64,000 nt of DNA from Methanomicrobium sp. W14 (GTDB lineage: Archaea; Halobacteriota; Methanomicrobia; Methanomicrobiales; Methanomicrobiaceae). Where the stretch lies: positions 496,001 to 560,000 of the forward strand of contig NZ_JAGGMM010000002.1 in the NCBI RefSeq assembly GCF_017875315.1, given 5' to 3'. Made by a program: the position numbers and the translations under genes. Under the pieces are notes generated by a model. That model was not told the origin of the DNA. It saw only the letters and a program-made list of their open reading frames with translations, and searched no databases. Positions 36,488 to 44,938 of this stretch are shown here, in pieces; within the stretch, counting starts at the first letter, position 1; every line of letters starts with the position of its first letter.

Positions 36488-36841
36488 TTAGTCAGGATCA
36501 GGAATATAAACGGGACTTATATTGCTTTCAAGATCATCTATAAGATCCTCTGCGTAAGAGATTCCGTTCCTGTTAAGGCGCCATTTCATGCCTGACATGG
36601 TAGATTCGTCAATGATATAGTTCTTCTCCGTAAGCTCTTCGATTGCGAGCATAATTTCATTTTTGGAGATCGAACATTTCCTTTCTATATCCTGTCTTAT
36701 GACACTTTTTTTTCCTTTGTCACCAAGTATATATAAAGCCATGAACAATTTATCCAGCCTTTTTTTATCCGGCTTTACACCCTTTTTTCCATACTGCCTG
36801 TCGTAATGATCAAAGGCAGATTTAATCGTTTTGATTGCCAA
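36488..36841 (-). CDS. Winged-helix protein
   Basis: A 117-residue protein with a winged-helix pattern: KRLDKLFMALYILGDKGKKSVIRQDI, then CSISKNEIMLAIEELTEKNYI as recognition helix and a wing at MKWRLNRNGISYAEDL. It probably binds DNA as a small transcription regulator, or acts through protein contacts. No ligand domain. An inverted repeat at 36957-36973, about 115 bases upstream, may be its operator. Confidence 0.65.
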   Translation of the reverse strand: MAIKTIKSAFDHYDRQYGKKGVKPDKKRLDKLFMALYILGDKGKKSVIRQDIERKCSISKNEIMLAIEELTEKNYIIDESTMSGMKWRLNRNGISYAEDLIDDLESNISPVYIPDPD

Positions 36842-36956
36842 TATATCACCTATTATGGGATATTCCCCTTGGTCGGGTTTTAAATTATCACATTAGTTTT
36901 TCTCTTAAAGATAATATTGTTTTTGAGAGGTACTTTAAAAAACGCGGTAAGACATT

Positions 36957-36973
36957 TATCTTAGATTAAGATA
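36957..36973. promoter_or_regulatory. Inverted repeat TATCTTA-GAT-TAAGATA
   Basis: A perfect 7-3-7 palindrome in the 271-base gap between the winged-helix gene (leftward from 36841) and the end of the oxidoreductase gene. Size and symmetry fit a dimeric regulator site; the winged-helix protein next to it is the obvious candidate, which is inference. Confidence 0.45.
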
Positions 36974-37112
36974 GCACCGCAGGCTTTGTGCAGACGCATG
37001 CCTATAGTACATTCGGGGATAAGAAATAAACGAAAATCCGGTATTTTCTGATTTTTGCACCCTGAGCACTGGTGAGGAAGTTAAAAAAATTGGAATCTTC
37101 GTTTTTGAATTG

Positions 37113-37757
37113 TTATTTTAGATTTTTAAGCACTTTTTCAAATCTTTCAAGCTCTGATTTTACTCTTTTGTCGTCCATTGATGATGCACTGAATATGTAG
37201 AATATGTCATAATTTTCTATTCCGGTAAACTCAAGTGTGGAATGCCATAAGGTCATAAGGTGGACCTCCAGGTCACCGTTGATTCCGTATTTTGTGTACA
37301 GCTCCTTCGGCGAGCCGACGGTTACGGAAATCAGTGCCTTTTTTCCTGCCAGAAAACCCTTATCAAAGAGGCGTCCTTTACCCAGGTCTACTACAAATCC
37401 CTGTGCAAAAACCCTGTCAAACCACCCTTTAAGAATTGCCGGGCAGCTGCTCCACCATATCGGGAACTGAAAGATTATGGTATCCGCCCATTTTACCTTC
37501 TCAATCTCCTCTGCGATGTCAGGACTGAAGGTGCCTTTTTCATATGCATTCATCTGCTCCTTCGGGATTACAAGTTTTTCTTTGTCAGTCCTGTCCGGAA
37601 AATCTTCCCCGTCAAGTGCGGCCTTAAAATGCATTGCGTAGAGGTCGGATACTTTTACAGAGTGTCCCTCTTTTTTGAGAACCTCCACGGCGAAGTCTTT
37701 AAGGGTCCCGTTAAGTGATTCAGGCTCGGGATGAGCATATACAATCAGTACTTTCAT
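37113..37757 (-). CDS. Flavodoxin-fold NAD(P)H-dependent oxidoreductase (NQO/MdaB type)
   Basis: A 214-residue protein of the flavodoxin-2 family. It starts KVLIVYAHPEPESLNGTL (phosphate loop of FMN/FAD site) and has WADTIIFQFPIWWSSCPAILKGWFDRVFAQGF, the hallmark of NAD(P)H:quinone reductases, then KKALISVTVGSP. It probably reduces quinone-like or other electrophilic compounds by two electrons. Alone in its transcription unit; substrate unknown. Confidence 0.9.
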   Translation of the reverse strand: MKVLIVYAHPEPESLNGTLKDFAVEVLKKEGHSVKVSDLYAMHFKAALDGEDFPDRTDKEKLVIPKEQMNAYEKGTFSPDIAEEIEKVKWADTIIFQFPIWWSSCPAILKGWFDRVFAQGFVVDLGKGRLFDKGFLAGKKALISVTVGSPKELYTKYGINGDLEVHLMTLWHSTLEFTGIENYDIFYIFSASSMDDKRVKSELERFEKVLKNLK

Positions 37758-37963
37758 AATCAGTATCCCCCCGGGATTTATGATTTAGACTTGTGCTGAC
37801 AATATTTTAATCCTGTGGTCACGGGGGGCATAAGATAAAACAGGCAGTCAGGAAATGGACCGGGGAATTATATAGAAAAAAGTTGTCATTTGCGTTTTTT
37901 TGACTATTATAAGTAAAAAAAAGTAATAAACTGAGACTGGAATCTGTTCAGGGGTCAAAAAAA

Positions 37964-39139
37964 TTAAAAATCGTCTATAGCCGCTTTAAGCCTTTTCATT
38001 CCTTCAGCAATCTCGTCTTCGGACGGGGACGAAAAGTTTAGCCTTACGTTGTCTTCTCCGCCTTTTCCTGTGTAAAAAGGAATTCCCGGAAGAACAGAAA
38101 CTTTTTTCTCAAGACCCCTGTCAAATAGCTTCAGGGAGTTTATGCCTTTCGGAAGGGTCAGGAGCATGAACATCCCGCCTTTCGGGTCGGTTCTTATTAC
38201 ATCCCCAGGCAAAATGTCATCGCAGAGGTCGCACATAAGCCTGCATTTTCTTTTGTATATTGAATTAATCTTTTTTATATGGTTGTCAATGTCAGCTTTT
38301 CCAAGGTAATGGTGCATTATTTTCTGGCATAAAAAATTTGAATGAAGATCCGCGGCCTGCTTTGCGCAGTCAAATTTTTTGATAATTTCGCATGGTGCGT
38401 AAATCCATCCCATTCTCATCCCGGGAGCGATAATTTTCGAAAAAGATCCGCTCATTATTGTATTGTCGTATGCAAATTTCTTTACCGGGGGAATCGGCCT
38501 GTTGTCAAATGAGAGTTCACCGAAGGCGTCGTCCTCGTAAAAAATTCCTTTTGTTTCAGTGAGAATTTCAGCAATTTCTCTTCTTCTTTCCGTTGAATAA
38601 GACCTGCCTGACGGGTTCTGGAAATTCGGTATGCCATAGAAGAATTTGGGTTTTTCTTTTTCAAAAAGCTCCCTGAAACCGTTAGCGGAAATGCCTTCCC
38701 CGTCCATTTCAACGCCTTTAAATGACGGCTGGTACATTGAAAAAGCCTCTATTGCGCCGAGATAACCTGGTTTTTCTATGCCTACGAAATCGCCTTTGTC
38801 AAGAAAAATTTTGGCTGTAAGGTCAAGACATTGCTGCGAGCCGTTCACAATTCTTATCTCGTCTGCGCACGCAGGGATTCCAAGCCTTTTTTTGTATCTT
38901 TCGGCAATATATTCTCTTAGAGGAAGATACCCGGTAGTCGTCGTATACTGAAGCGCTTCTCTTCCTTCATTTTCAAAAACGTCCTGCGCCGCATTTTCTA
39001 TGCCTTTGACGTCAAGAAGATTTTTATCCGGAAGACCACCTGCAAAAGAGATTATTTCAGGGTCGTTTGAGACATCAAAAAGTCTGTTCAGAAAGGACTC
39101 CTTTTGTGTGTTCATCCTTTCTGCAAAGGAGTAATTCAT
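37964..39139 (-). CDS. PLP-dependent aminotransferase (2-aminoadipate/MocR type)
   Basis: A 391-residue fold-type I aminotransferase. Features are ISFAGGLPDKNLLD, YTTTTGYLPLREYIAERY, NGSQQCLDLTAKIFLDKGD, IPNFQNPSGRSYS, YEDDAFGELSF (PLP-pyridine Asp) and the PLP lysine in SGSFSKIIAPGMRMGW. This is the class with LysN-like 2-aminoadipate aminotransferases and the catalytic half of MocR regulators; no HTH domain is present here. Substrate range cannot be read. It is divergent from the Dsr-like gene. Confidence 0.88.
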   Translation of the reverse strand: MNYSFAERMNTQKESFLNRLFDVSNDPEIISFAGGLPDKNLLDVKGIENAAQDVFENEGREALQYTTTTGYLPLREYIAERYKKRLGIPACADEIRIVNGSQQCLDLTAKIFLDKGDFVGIEKPGYLGAIEAFSMYQPSFKGVEMDGEGISANGFRELFEKEKPKFFYGIPNFQNPSGRSYSTERRREIAEILTETKGIFYEDDAFGELSFDNRPIPPVKKFAYDNTIMSGSFSKIIAPGMRMGWIYAPCEIIKKFDCAKQAADLHSNFLCQKIMHHYLGKADIDNHIKKINSIYKRKCRLMCDLCDDILPGDVIRTDPKGGMFMLLTLPKGINSLKLFDRGLEKKVSVLPGIPFYTGKGGEDNVRLNFSSPSEDEIAEGMKRLKAAIDDF

Positions 39140-39253
39140 CGTCGTTTATTGTTTTGGCGTTCTGCCCTGATAATTTTTGGGCAGCGTTTACCGCAGGCGG
39201 GCAGTTTGCACCCATGGTTATCATATTTATTCCTCAAAGTCAATATACTCCGT

Positions 39254-40093
39254 ATGGGAAAGGAAAACCGCTTTGGCATTTTAAAGGAGCAGGACAAAAA
39301 ATTCCGGACAATAAGAATACGTGCCCCGGCAGGTAACCTTAATTCAAAAGAGCTGGCATTGATATCCTCGGTTTCCGGTAAATACGGGCGTGGAGAAGTA
39401 TGTTTTACATCAAGGCTTAATGTTGAGATTCCATATGTGCCGTTTGATAAACTGAATGATGCAGTATCTGAACTTGAAGCGGGAGGGCTTGTTATAGGCG
39501 GGACAGGCGCTTCTGTAAGGGCGGTATTTGCGTGCAAAGCGGCTTTTTGTCCCCACGGGATAATAAACAGCAGAGAAGCTGCACTTAAGATTGAGGAGAA
39601 ATTCGGAGGCAGAAAACTTCCGGTAAAGTTCAAGGCTGCAATCTCTGGATGCCCCAACAACTGCGGGCGTGCGCAGCTTAACGATCTCGGGTTTGTTGCG
39701 TTTTTAACGCCTGAAGTCCTGACTTCCCAAAGCTGCGACGGTTGCGGTCTGTGCATATCCGTATGCAAGGAGGATGCGATATCCCTGAATGATCCCAAAG
39801 ACGGAATTTCGATAGACTATTCATTGTGTGTCTCATGCGGAGACTGCGTCCGTGCCTGCAAAAAAGGAAACATCACCCCCGGAAAAAAAGGTCTGCATGT
39901 ATATATCGGCGGACGCGCCGGGAGGGAGATAAAGTCCGGCATTCTTTATGAAAACGAAATTTCAGAGGGCGATATAACTGATTTTGCAGGGAAAGTAATC
40001 GATTATATTGACGATGAGTGCACTGGGCATGAGCGTCTGTGTTCTCATCTTGAAAGGGTGGGTATCGAAAAGCTTGCGCACCGCCTCGGGTAA
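39254..40093 (+). CDS. Dsr-like siroheme protein with two [4Fe-4S] ferredoxin clusters
   Basis: A 279-residue protein similar to small sulfite-reductase-like proteins (Dsr-LP) of methanogens. An N-terminal ferredoxin-like half (about 15-80) precedes the siroheme/[4Fe-4S] site: C94 and C99 (ACKAAFC) with C133 and C137 (SGCPNNCGRAQ). Residues 161-171 and 192-202 each carry a CxxCxxCxxxC ferredoxin motif. The first pair is C-x4-C rather than the common C-x5-C. It may reduce a sulfur or nitrogen compound, or play a role in siroheme or methionine-related chemistry; the true role is unknown. I chose ATG 39254, where family similarity begins. Confidence 0.78.
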   Translation: MGKENRFGILKEQDKKFRTIRIRAPAGNLNSKELALISSVSGKYGRGEVCFTSRLNVEIPYVPFDKLNDAVSELEAGGLVIGGTGASVRAVFACKAAFCPHGIINSREAALKIEEKFGGRKLPVKFKAAISGCPNNCGRAQLNDLGFVAFLTPEVLTSQSCDGCGLCISVCKEDAISLNDPKDGISIDYSLCVSCGDCVRACKKGNITPGKKGLHVYIGGRAGREIKSGILYENEISEGDITDFAGKVIDYIDDECTGHERLCSHLERVGIEKLAHRLG

Positions 40094-40270
40094 ACGGATA
40101 AACGTATTTTAAGAATGCTGGAATTCTGATATAAAAAAATCCCCTTCTATCCAGCGCATTTTTAAATTTTTGTCAGTTTTCTGTGAAACGACATGACATC
40201 TCTTCTAAAACAGACCCGAACTTTTGAAAATTCTACTTCTAAATCCGGTAAAACAGGAGGTATTTACTGA

Positions 40271-40309
40271 ATGTCAATATTTTTAAGCGTAAAAAAGTAT
40301 ATGTTTTGA
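40271..40309 (+). CDS. Possible 12-codon leader peptide before the aminotransferase gene
   Basis: AGGAGG at 40255-40260, then ATG at 40271, gives MSIFLSVKKYMF and a TGA. This is the strongest ribosome binding site in the region, whereas the aminotransferase ATG (40329), 20 bases after this stop, has none. It could be a leader peptide that couples translation to the aminotransferase gene. A chance short frame cannot be excluded. Confidence 0.35.
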   Translation: MSIFLSVKKYMF

Positions 40310-40328
40310 GTACAGATATGAAAATGAT

Positions 40329-41456
40329 ATGAAAATTGACGATTTTCAGCTTGAGAAGTATCTTGAAAAGTATGAGTTTTGTGCACCTTATCTTCTGTGC
40401 ACTTCAGACTGCCAGTCAATGTCGGCAAAAGAGCTTCTTGAATTTTGCAAAGAGCCTTTTGAATCATATTTGGACGTATGGCTTGGGTATACGGAGACAA
40501 AAGGCTCCCCTTCCCTTAGAAGAGCAATCTCGTCGGTTTACACTTCCATAACCCCTGATGAGATTATTACTTTTTCAGGTGCCGAAGAAGGGATATTCGT
40601 CTTCATGAATGCCGCGTTAAGCCCGGGAGACAATATAATCGTAATGCACCCCGGCTACCAGTCGCTTTATGAGATAGCGAAGTCGATAGGGTGCTCGGTG
40701 ACTTTCTGGGAAATGCGTGAGGAGGACGATTGGAAGCCGGATCTAAGTGTCCTCAGGTCACTTATACGCGAGAATACGGCAGCAGTTATACTGAATACAC
40801 CGCACAACCCAACAGGTTACAATTTCTCAAAGGATGATTTGGAGGATATAGTAAAAATAGCATCTGAACATTCGTTGTACCTGTTTTCGGATGAGGTGTA
40901 CCGCGGCATTGAATACAGTATTTCCGACCGTCTTCCCGCCGTCGCCGATTCGTACTCAAAGGGAGTGTCCCTTGGGGTCATGTCAAAGGCGTACGGGCTT
41001 GCCGGACTCAGGGTCGGCTGGATTGCGTCAAAGGACAGTGAACTGATGGAGGGCATTGCAGGGTTCAAAAATTACACGTCAATATGCCAGAGTGCGCCAT
41101 CGGAATTTCTCTCTGAGATTGCAGTTAAAAACAGTGAAAAGCTGATTGAAAGAAATCTTGAAATTATCCGCGGAAACCTGAAACTCCTTGACGGATTCTT
41201 TTTGAAATACAGGGATATTCTTGGCTGGGTAAGGCCAAAGGCCTCATCAATAGGTTTTGTCAGGATTAAGACCGGTGAGAATGCCGATTCCTTCTGCATG
41301 GACGTGATGAAAAAGGCCGGGGTTCTTCTCCTTCCTTCAACCGTGTACGGCTTTTCAAATACCCATTTCAGGATAGGGTTCGGGAGGGCGGACATGAAGG
41401 ACGCCCTCGTGAAATTTGAGGAGTACCTTGATGAAAAATACCATATCAAGCAATAG
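40329..41456 (+). CDS. Class I/II PLP-dependent aminotransferase
   Basis: A 375-residue fold-type I enzyme with YTETKGSPSLRRAIS, HPGYQSLYEIA, ILNTPHNPTGYNFS (substrate and PLP contact), LFSDEVYRGIE (Asp to pyridine N) and the PLP lysine in VMSKAYGLAGLRVGW. It is aspartate/aromatic aminotransferase-like; some relatives are annotated as capreomycidine-synthase- or alanine-type enzymes, so the substrate stays open. The ATG has no clear ribosome binding site and may depend on a short upstream frame at 40271-40309. A strong terminator follows at 41490-41515. Confidence 0.88.
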   Translation: MKIDDFQLEKYLEKYEFCAPYLLCTSDCQSMSAKELLEFCKEPFESYLDVWLGYTETKGSPSLRRAISSVYTSITPDEIITFSGAEEGIFVFMNAALSPGDNIIVMHPGYQSLYEIAKSIGCSVTFWEMREEDDWKPDLSVLRSLIRENTAAVILNTPHNPTGYNFSKDDLEDIVKIASEHSLYLFSDEVYRGIEYSISDRLPAVADSYSKGVSLGVMSKAYGLAGLRVGWIASKDSELMEGIAGFKNYTSICQSAPSEFLSEIAVKNSEKLIERNLEIIRGNLKLLDGFFLKYRDILGWVRPKASSIGFVRIKTGENADSFCMDVMKKAGVLLLPSTVYGFSNTHFRIGFGRADMKDALVKFEEYLDEKYHIKQ

Positions 41457-41489
41457 AATTAAACAATAGCAAATTCAGTCTGAAACCAA

Positions 41490-41515
41490 AATATTCTCTT
41501 TAGAATATTCTTTTT
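41490..41515 (+). terminator. Intrinsic-type terminator after the aminotransferase gene
   Basis: AATATTCT-CTTT-AGAATATT forms a perfect 8-base stem followed by CTTTTT, 33 bases after the stop codon. It also lies close to the end of the convergent TRIC-like gene. Confidence 0.65.
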
Positions 41516-41559
41516 AATAAAGTCAAATTTAATAAAAGCAAAATGATGCTCTCAAAAAT

Positions 41560-42228
41560 TTATTTTTGGTGATTATGGTCCTGTTTTAAATTGCTTTCTT
41601 TTCCGGCAAAAAGCAGCCATTTCGGGTACCTTAGGTTCCACCTGATTGCTGCGACACGGATAATGAAAACTACCAGAATTGCAGTAATAGCGCTTACAGT
41701 CTTAAGGGCTGGCAGCAGGTAGAGCATACAGACGTACATTACTCCTCCTATCAGGATAGGCGTTGCATAAAGCTCCTGCTTTAAGACAAGATTAGGTCTG
41801 TCGGTTAAGATGTCTCTCATAATACCGCCTGAGATACCTGTAACTACACCCATAATTACAGCAACGCCTGGGCTGAATCCAAGGGTAAGCGTTTTGTCTA
41901 TCGCCTGGACGTTGAAAAGGGATACTCCGAGTGCATCAAGATGCAGCAGCGGTTTATGTGTTTTCCAGAAATAGTCCTCGAGAAAAAATGCAGCAATCGC
42001 TGCAGCCACCGCAATCCAGACATATTCAAAGTGTTGTATCCAGAATACCGGAGTATCGATTATCACGTCCCTTAAAGTACCTCCGCCGAGAGCGGTCACA
42101 AGAGCTATTATGGCTATGCCAAATATATCCATGCCTCTTTTTGCCCCGGCGAGGACTCCGGTAACTGCAAAAACAGCAATTCCTATTACTCCTATAGCGT
42201 AGTTCAAAGGGCCGAGTTCTATTATCAT
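41560..42228 (-). CDS. TRIC-type (UPF0126) cation channel family protein
   Basis: A 222-residue protein with seven hydrophobic helices built from two related halves, each with a glycine motif and a conserved RD: ALGGGTLRDVIID and GISGGIMRDILTD. This is the signature of the prokaryotic TRIC (trimeric intracellular cation channel, YicG/UPF0126) family, which conducts K+ and similar ions. The tail (ESNLKQDHNHQK) is hydrophilic. Function in archaea is unproven. Confidence 0.9.
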   Translation of the reverse strand: MIIELGPLNYAIGVIGIAVFAVTGVLAGAKRGMDIFGIAIIALVTALGGGTLRDVIIDTPVFWIQHFEYVWIAVAAAIAAFFLEDYFWKTHKPLLHLDALGVSLFNVQAIDKTLTLGFSPGVAVIMGVVTGISGGIMRDILTDRPNLVLKQELYATPILIGGVMYVCMLYLLPALKTVSAITAILVVFIIRVAAIRWNLRYPKWLLFAGKESNLKQDHNHQK

Positions 42229-42264
42229 TCCAGTCTGCCGGATAAATTATCATCCTTTTAATGC

Positions 42265-42292
42265 TATAAACTAAACGGGGGGGCGGTTTATA
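42265..42292. promoter_or_regulatory. Inverted repeat TATAAAC...GTTTATA around a G-rich loop
   Basis: TATAAAC and GTTTATA are perfect complements 14 bases apart, enclosing TAAACGGGGGGGCG. It lies 36 bases upstream of the leftward TRIC gene, so its arms overlap the likely TATA region and it may be an operator. Confidence 0.4.
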
Positions 42293-42426
42293 CTCCTGGG
42301 GGATGCTTTTTTAAAACATGAAAATATTATTAATAAAACATAAGCTTTGGCACTGTTAAAATGCAGAAGCAGCGGATTTTTGGCAGGATTAAAATTCTTT
42401 GAAACCTTTGAAATATTTGTGATACC

Positions 42427-42768
42427 ATGACTGAAGAGACAAACGGAAACTGCGGTGAAGGCAGGTGCAGGAGGGGAAGGGGAAGGCCAAGAGCAAAAAG
42501 AATAATGAACGGCGCATGCAGAAGGGGATGTTTTGCACCTTACGAAAATGAGGAATTTTCCGGCAGAGAAACTGTGTTTCTTCTTCCTGAAGAGATGGAG
42601 GCTGTAAGACTTGTAGACCTCCTGGATAATGACCAGGAGGCGGCTGCTGAAATCATGGGTGTATCACGGCGTACACTCTGGAGGGACCTGCATAATGGCC
42701 GGAAAAAAATTGCTGATGCACTTGTCAACGGAAAAAGGCTTGAGATTGTACCCGGAAACGAAGATTAA
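42427..42768 (+). CDS. DUF134 helix-turn-helix protein
   Basis: A 113-residue DUF134 protein: a Cys/Arg/Gly-rich N-terminus (NCGEGRCRRGRGRP), then FLLPEEMEAVRLVDLLDNDQEAAAEIMGVSRRTLWRDLHNGRKKIADAL, a sigma-70-region-4-like helix-turn-helix. It probably binds DNA. In many archaea and anaerobic bacteria DUF134 genes sit with genes for small Gly/Cys-rich proteins and NifX/NifB-like MoFe-cluster proteins; here it is followed after 140 bases by such a small protein. Confidence 0.9.
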   Translation: MTEETNGNCGEGRCRRGRGRPRAKRIMNGACRRGCFAPYENEEFSGRETVFLLPEEMEAVRLVDLLDNDQEAAAEIMGVSRRTLWRDLHNGRKKIADALVNGKRLEIVPGNED

Positions 42769-42907
42769 GAGATTTTTTATCTGACCGATAGTTTTATTTT
42801 GCACATATGAGTAATAATATACTACAGGCAGGGTGAAGAACACCTATTGATCTGAAAGAGGAAATATCACGTTCCGCAAATCTTCAGCCTGCCGGGGAGA
42901 GATAAAA

Positions 42908-43159
42908 ATGCCAGGATTTGACAGAACCGGCCCAAGGGGCTGTGGCAGGATGACCGGAAGAAGACTCGGTCAGTGTAGCAGAGATTTGACGGAAAAAATA
43001 AGTGAGTCCGGTGAGGAGACCGGGATTCCGGAGACTTCTCCTATTGAAAACCCGGATAATGTAGTATACGGGGCGGGCCGCGGTGGAGTTCCTTACGGAT
43101 GTGGTCAGGGCTTCTGCGGAGGGAGATCAGGAAGAGGTCGCCGCCGCAGATGTATTTAA
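42908..43159 (+). CDS. DUF5320-type small Gly/Arg/Cys-rich protein
   Basis: An 83-residue protein beginning MPGFDRTGPRGCGRMTGRRLGQC, the conserved start of DUF5320 proteins (MPgxDGTGPxGxGpMTGRxxGxC). A middle part of low complexity and a tail rich in Gly, Arg and Cys (GCGQGFCGGRSGRGRRRRC) follow. The ATG has GGGGAGA about 7 bases upstream. It is usually found with DUF134 and iron-molybdenum-cofactor-type proteins; function unknown, metal binding plausible. Confidence 0.85.
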   Translation: MPGFDRTGPRGCGRMTGRRLGQCSRDLTEKISESGEETGIPETSPIENPDNVVYGAGRGGVPYGCGQGFCGGRSGRGRRRRCI

Positions 43160-43234
43160 AAAAAATAAAAAAAGGTTTTAAAGCCATTTCAGTTAAACCT
43201 CCTGTAAAACCATAATAAACCCGTCTTTTATTTT

Positions 43235-44179
43235 TTAAATAAACTCTTTTTTCCACATGATTATCCCAAGTGACACTGATATAAGAAGGGACAAAATGAA
43301 CAGGAGCATGGTCATATTAGGACTGCTCTGAAACGGAAGAGGGACGTTCATACCGAAAAAACTGGAGATCATTGTTGGAATTGAGAGTATAATCGTTACT
43401 GACGCCAGAATTTTCATTATCTGGTTCATATTGTTGTTGATGATGGATGCAAATGCGTCCATCATTCCGGAAAGTATGTTTGAATAGATATTAGCCATCT
43501 CAATAGCCTGTTTGTTCTCTATAATTACGTCTTCCAGAAGGTCTGTATCGTCCTCATACATCCTTATTGGACGGAATTTAAGGATTTTTTCAAGTACGAC
43601 CTCATTTGCCTTCAGCGACGTTGAGAAATAAACAAGACTTTTTTCAAGGTCTAAAAGCTCAATTAACTCCTGGTTTTTCATTGATTTGTGCAGGAGCTCT
43701 TCAACCTGGTCTGTTTCCCTGTCTATAATTCTCAGGTATTTCAGGAAGTACTGGGCATTTTTATAAAGCAGCTGCAAAAGGAACCTGGTTCTTTTATATG
43801 TAAAACAATTCGGGATTTTCCCTTCCCTGAATTCGTCGAGAACTGAGTTGTTTTTAAGACACACTGTCACTATGAATTTTTCGTTTATGACTATTCCGAG
43901 AGGCAGGGTGTCGTAAAGAAGAACATCGCCGTCACCGGTTTTTTCAGGAGTATCAATAATTATCAGGGTATTGCCGTTTTCAAATTCTGTCCTTGGCCTT
44001 TCCTCTTCATCAAGGGCTGCCTTGAGATATTCTACGGGAAGACCGGTAGACAGGGACACCTCCTGAAGTTCTGACTGGTCGGGAGATGAAAGATGTATCC
44101 AGACACCGTGTTCAATTTTATCATGTTTTTCAGGGCGATTCAAGTCCTCTGTTTTAGGTGTCAGGTATATTTCTTTCAT
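43235..44179 (-). CDS. corA: CorA-family divalent cation transporter
   Basis: A 314-residue CorA protein. The N-terminal cytoplasmic funnel (about 1-250) is alpha/beta then long helices (DTDLLEDVIIENKQAIEMANIYSNILSGMMDAF), and the two C-terminal helices flank the signature GMN in SFFGMNVPLP. The last residues are basic (MWKKEFI). It moves Mg2+, or possibly Co2+/Ni2+, into the cell as a pentamer. It stands alone. Confidence 0.92.
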   Translation of the reverse strand: MKEIYLTPKTEDLNRPEKHDKIEHGVWIHLSSPDQSELQEVSLSTGLPVEYLKAALDEEERPRTEFENGNTLIIIDTPEKTGDGDVLLYDTLPLGIVINEKFIVTVCLKNNSVLDEFREGKIPNCFTYKRTRFLLQLLYKNAQYFLKYLRIIDRETDQVEELLHKSMKNQELIELLDLEKSLVYFSTSLKANEVVLEKILKFRPIRMYEDDTDLLEDVIIENKQAIEMANIYSNILSGMMDAFASIINNNMNQIMKILASVTIILSIPTMISSFFGMNVPLPFQSSPNMTMLLFILSLLISVSLGIIMWKKEFI

Positions 44180-44535
44180 TTTTCAACAGACTTCCTGATT
44201 TTGGTTGCCTTATCCGGGTTGATTATTTTGAACTGTTTACGATTATATTTATTGTTGTAGGCATTTTAAATGCTTATATAGAAAGGGTATGTCTATACTT
44301 TGAAGTTACCTCTCTAATATAATTTGTTACTGATTAATATATACTAAATATTGATTCCGGGCGTATATATTTAAAAATCAGAATACCTATCCGTTAAAAT
44401 TGTTTTTCGCAGTTTTCGTGATTTTCATGAATTAAAATATTTAAGAAGAGCAGAAAAATGAAAAATGTCAGTATCAAAATATACCCTGATAAGAATTGAT
44501 ATATTTAATAAGCGCTAATATGTATAAAATCGGAG
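44180..44535. other. Divergent intergenic region between corA and aIF-1A, no gene seen
   Basis: About 355 AT-rich bases with promoter-like elements for both sides: a GCATTT-T-AAATGC palindrome at 44261-44273 on the corA side, and TATATTTAATAAGC near 44499-44512 on the aIF-1A side. No other feature recognised. Confidence 0.45.
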
Positions 44536-44862
44536 TTGGAATTTCTGGTAGATAATAAGAAAAAAAGAGGACCTGGAGCAGGGGGGGACGTAATAGTACG
44601 TGTACGTCTCCCAAATAAACGGAACAAGGAGCAGTTTGCAACAGCGGACTTAATGCTGGGGGCAAATCATATCAGGGTGAGAAGCTATGATGGTGTAACC
44701 CGCGTGGGTCGCATCAAGGGAAAAATTAAGAAAAGGGTATGGATCCGTGAAGGTGATGTTCTTATAGTAGTTCCGTGGTCCTTCCAGGACGAAAAGTGTG
44801 ATATTATATACAGATACACAAAGCCGCAGGTCGAGTGGCTGATGAGAAATAATTATCTGTGA
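44536..44862 (+). CDS. eif1A: Translation initiation factor aIF-1A
   Basis: The archaeal homologue of eIF1A, an OB-fold protein that binds the ribosomal A site during initiation. The conserved body is complete: VRLPNKRNKEQFATADLMLGANHIRVRSYDG, RVGRIKGKIKKRVWIREGDVLIVVPW and DEKCDIIYRYTKPQVEWL. The start is unclear, as no in-frame ATG or GTG exists: TTG at 44536 directly touches the GGAG at 44532-44535, while CTG at 44545 lies nine bases after that GGAG and would give MVDNKKKRGPG, a typical N-terminus. The given start is the TTG. Essential gene, so some start must work. Confidence 0.93.
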   Translation: MEFLVDNKKKRGPGAGGDVIVRVRLPNKRNKEQFATADLMLGANHIRVRSYDGVTRVGRIKGKIKKRVWIREGDVLIVVPWSFQDEKCDIIYRYTKPQVEWLMRNNYL

Positions 44863-44938
44863 ATTTGATTCCGTTTTTTTATTTTTTAATTTTTGTTGAA
44901 AAAAAGTTATTCTGAAATATTAATATTACATTTTTCTT

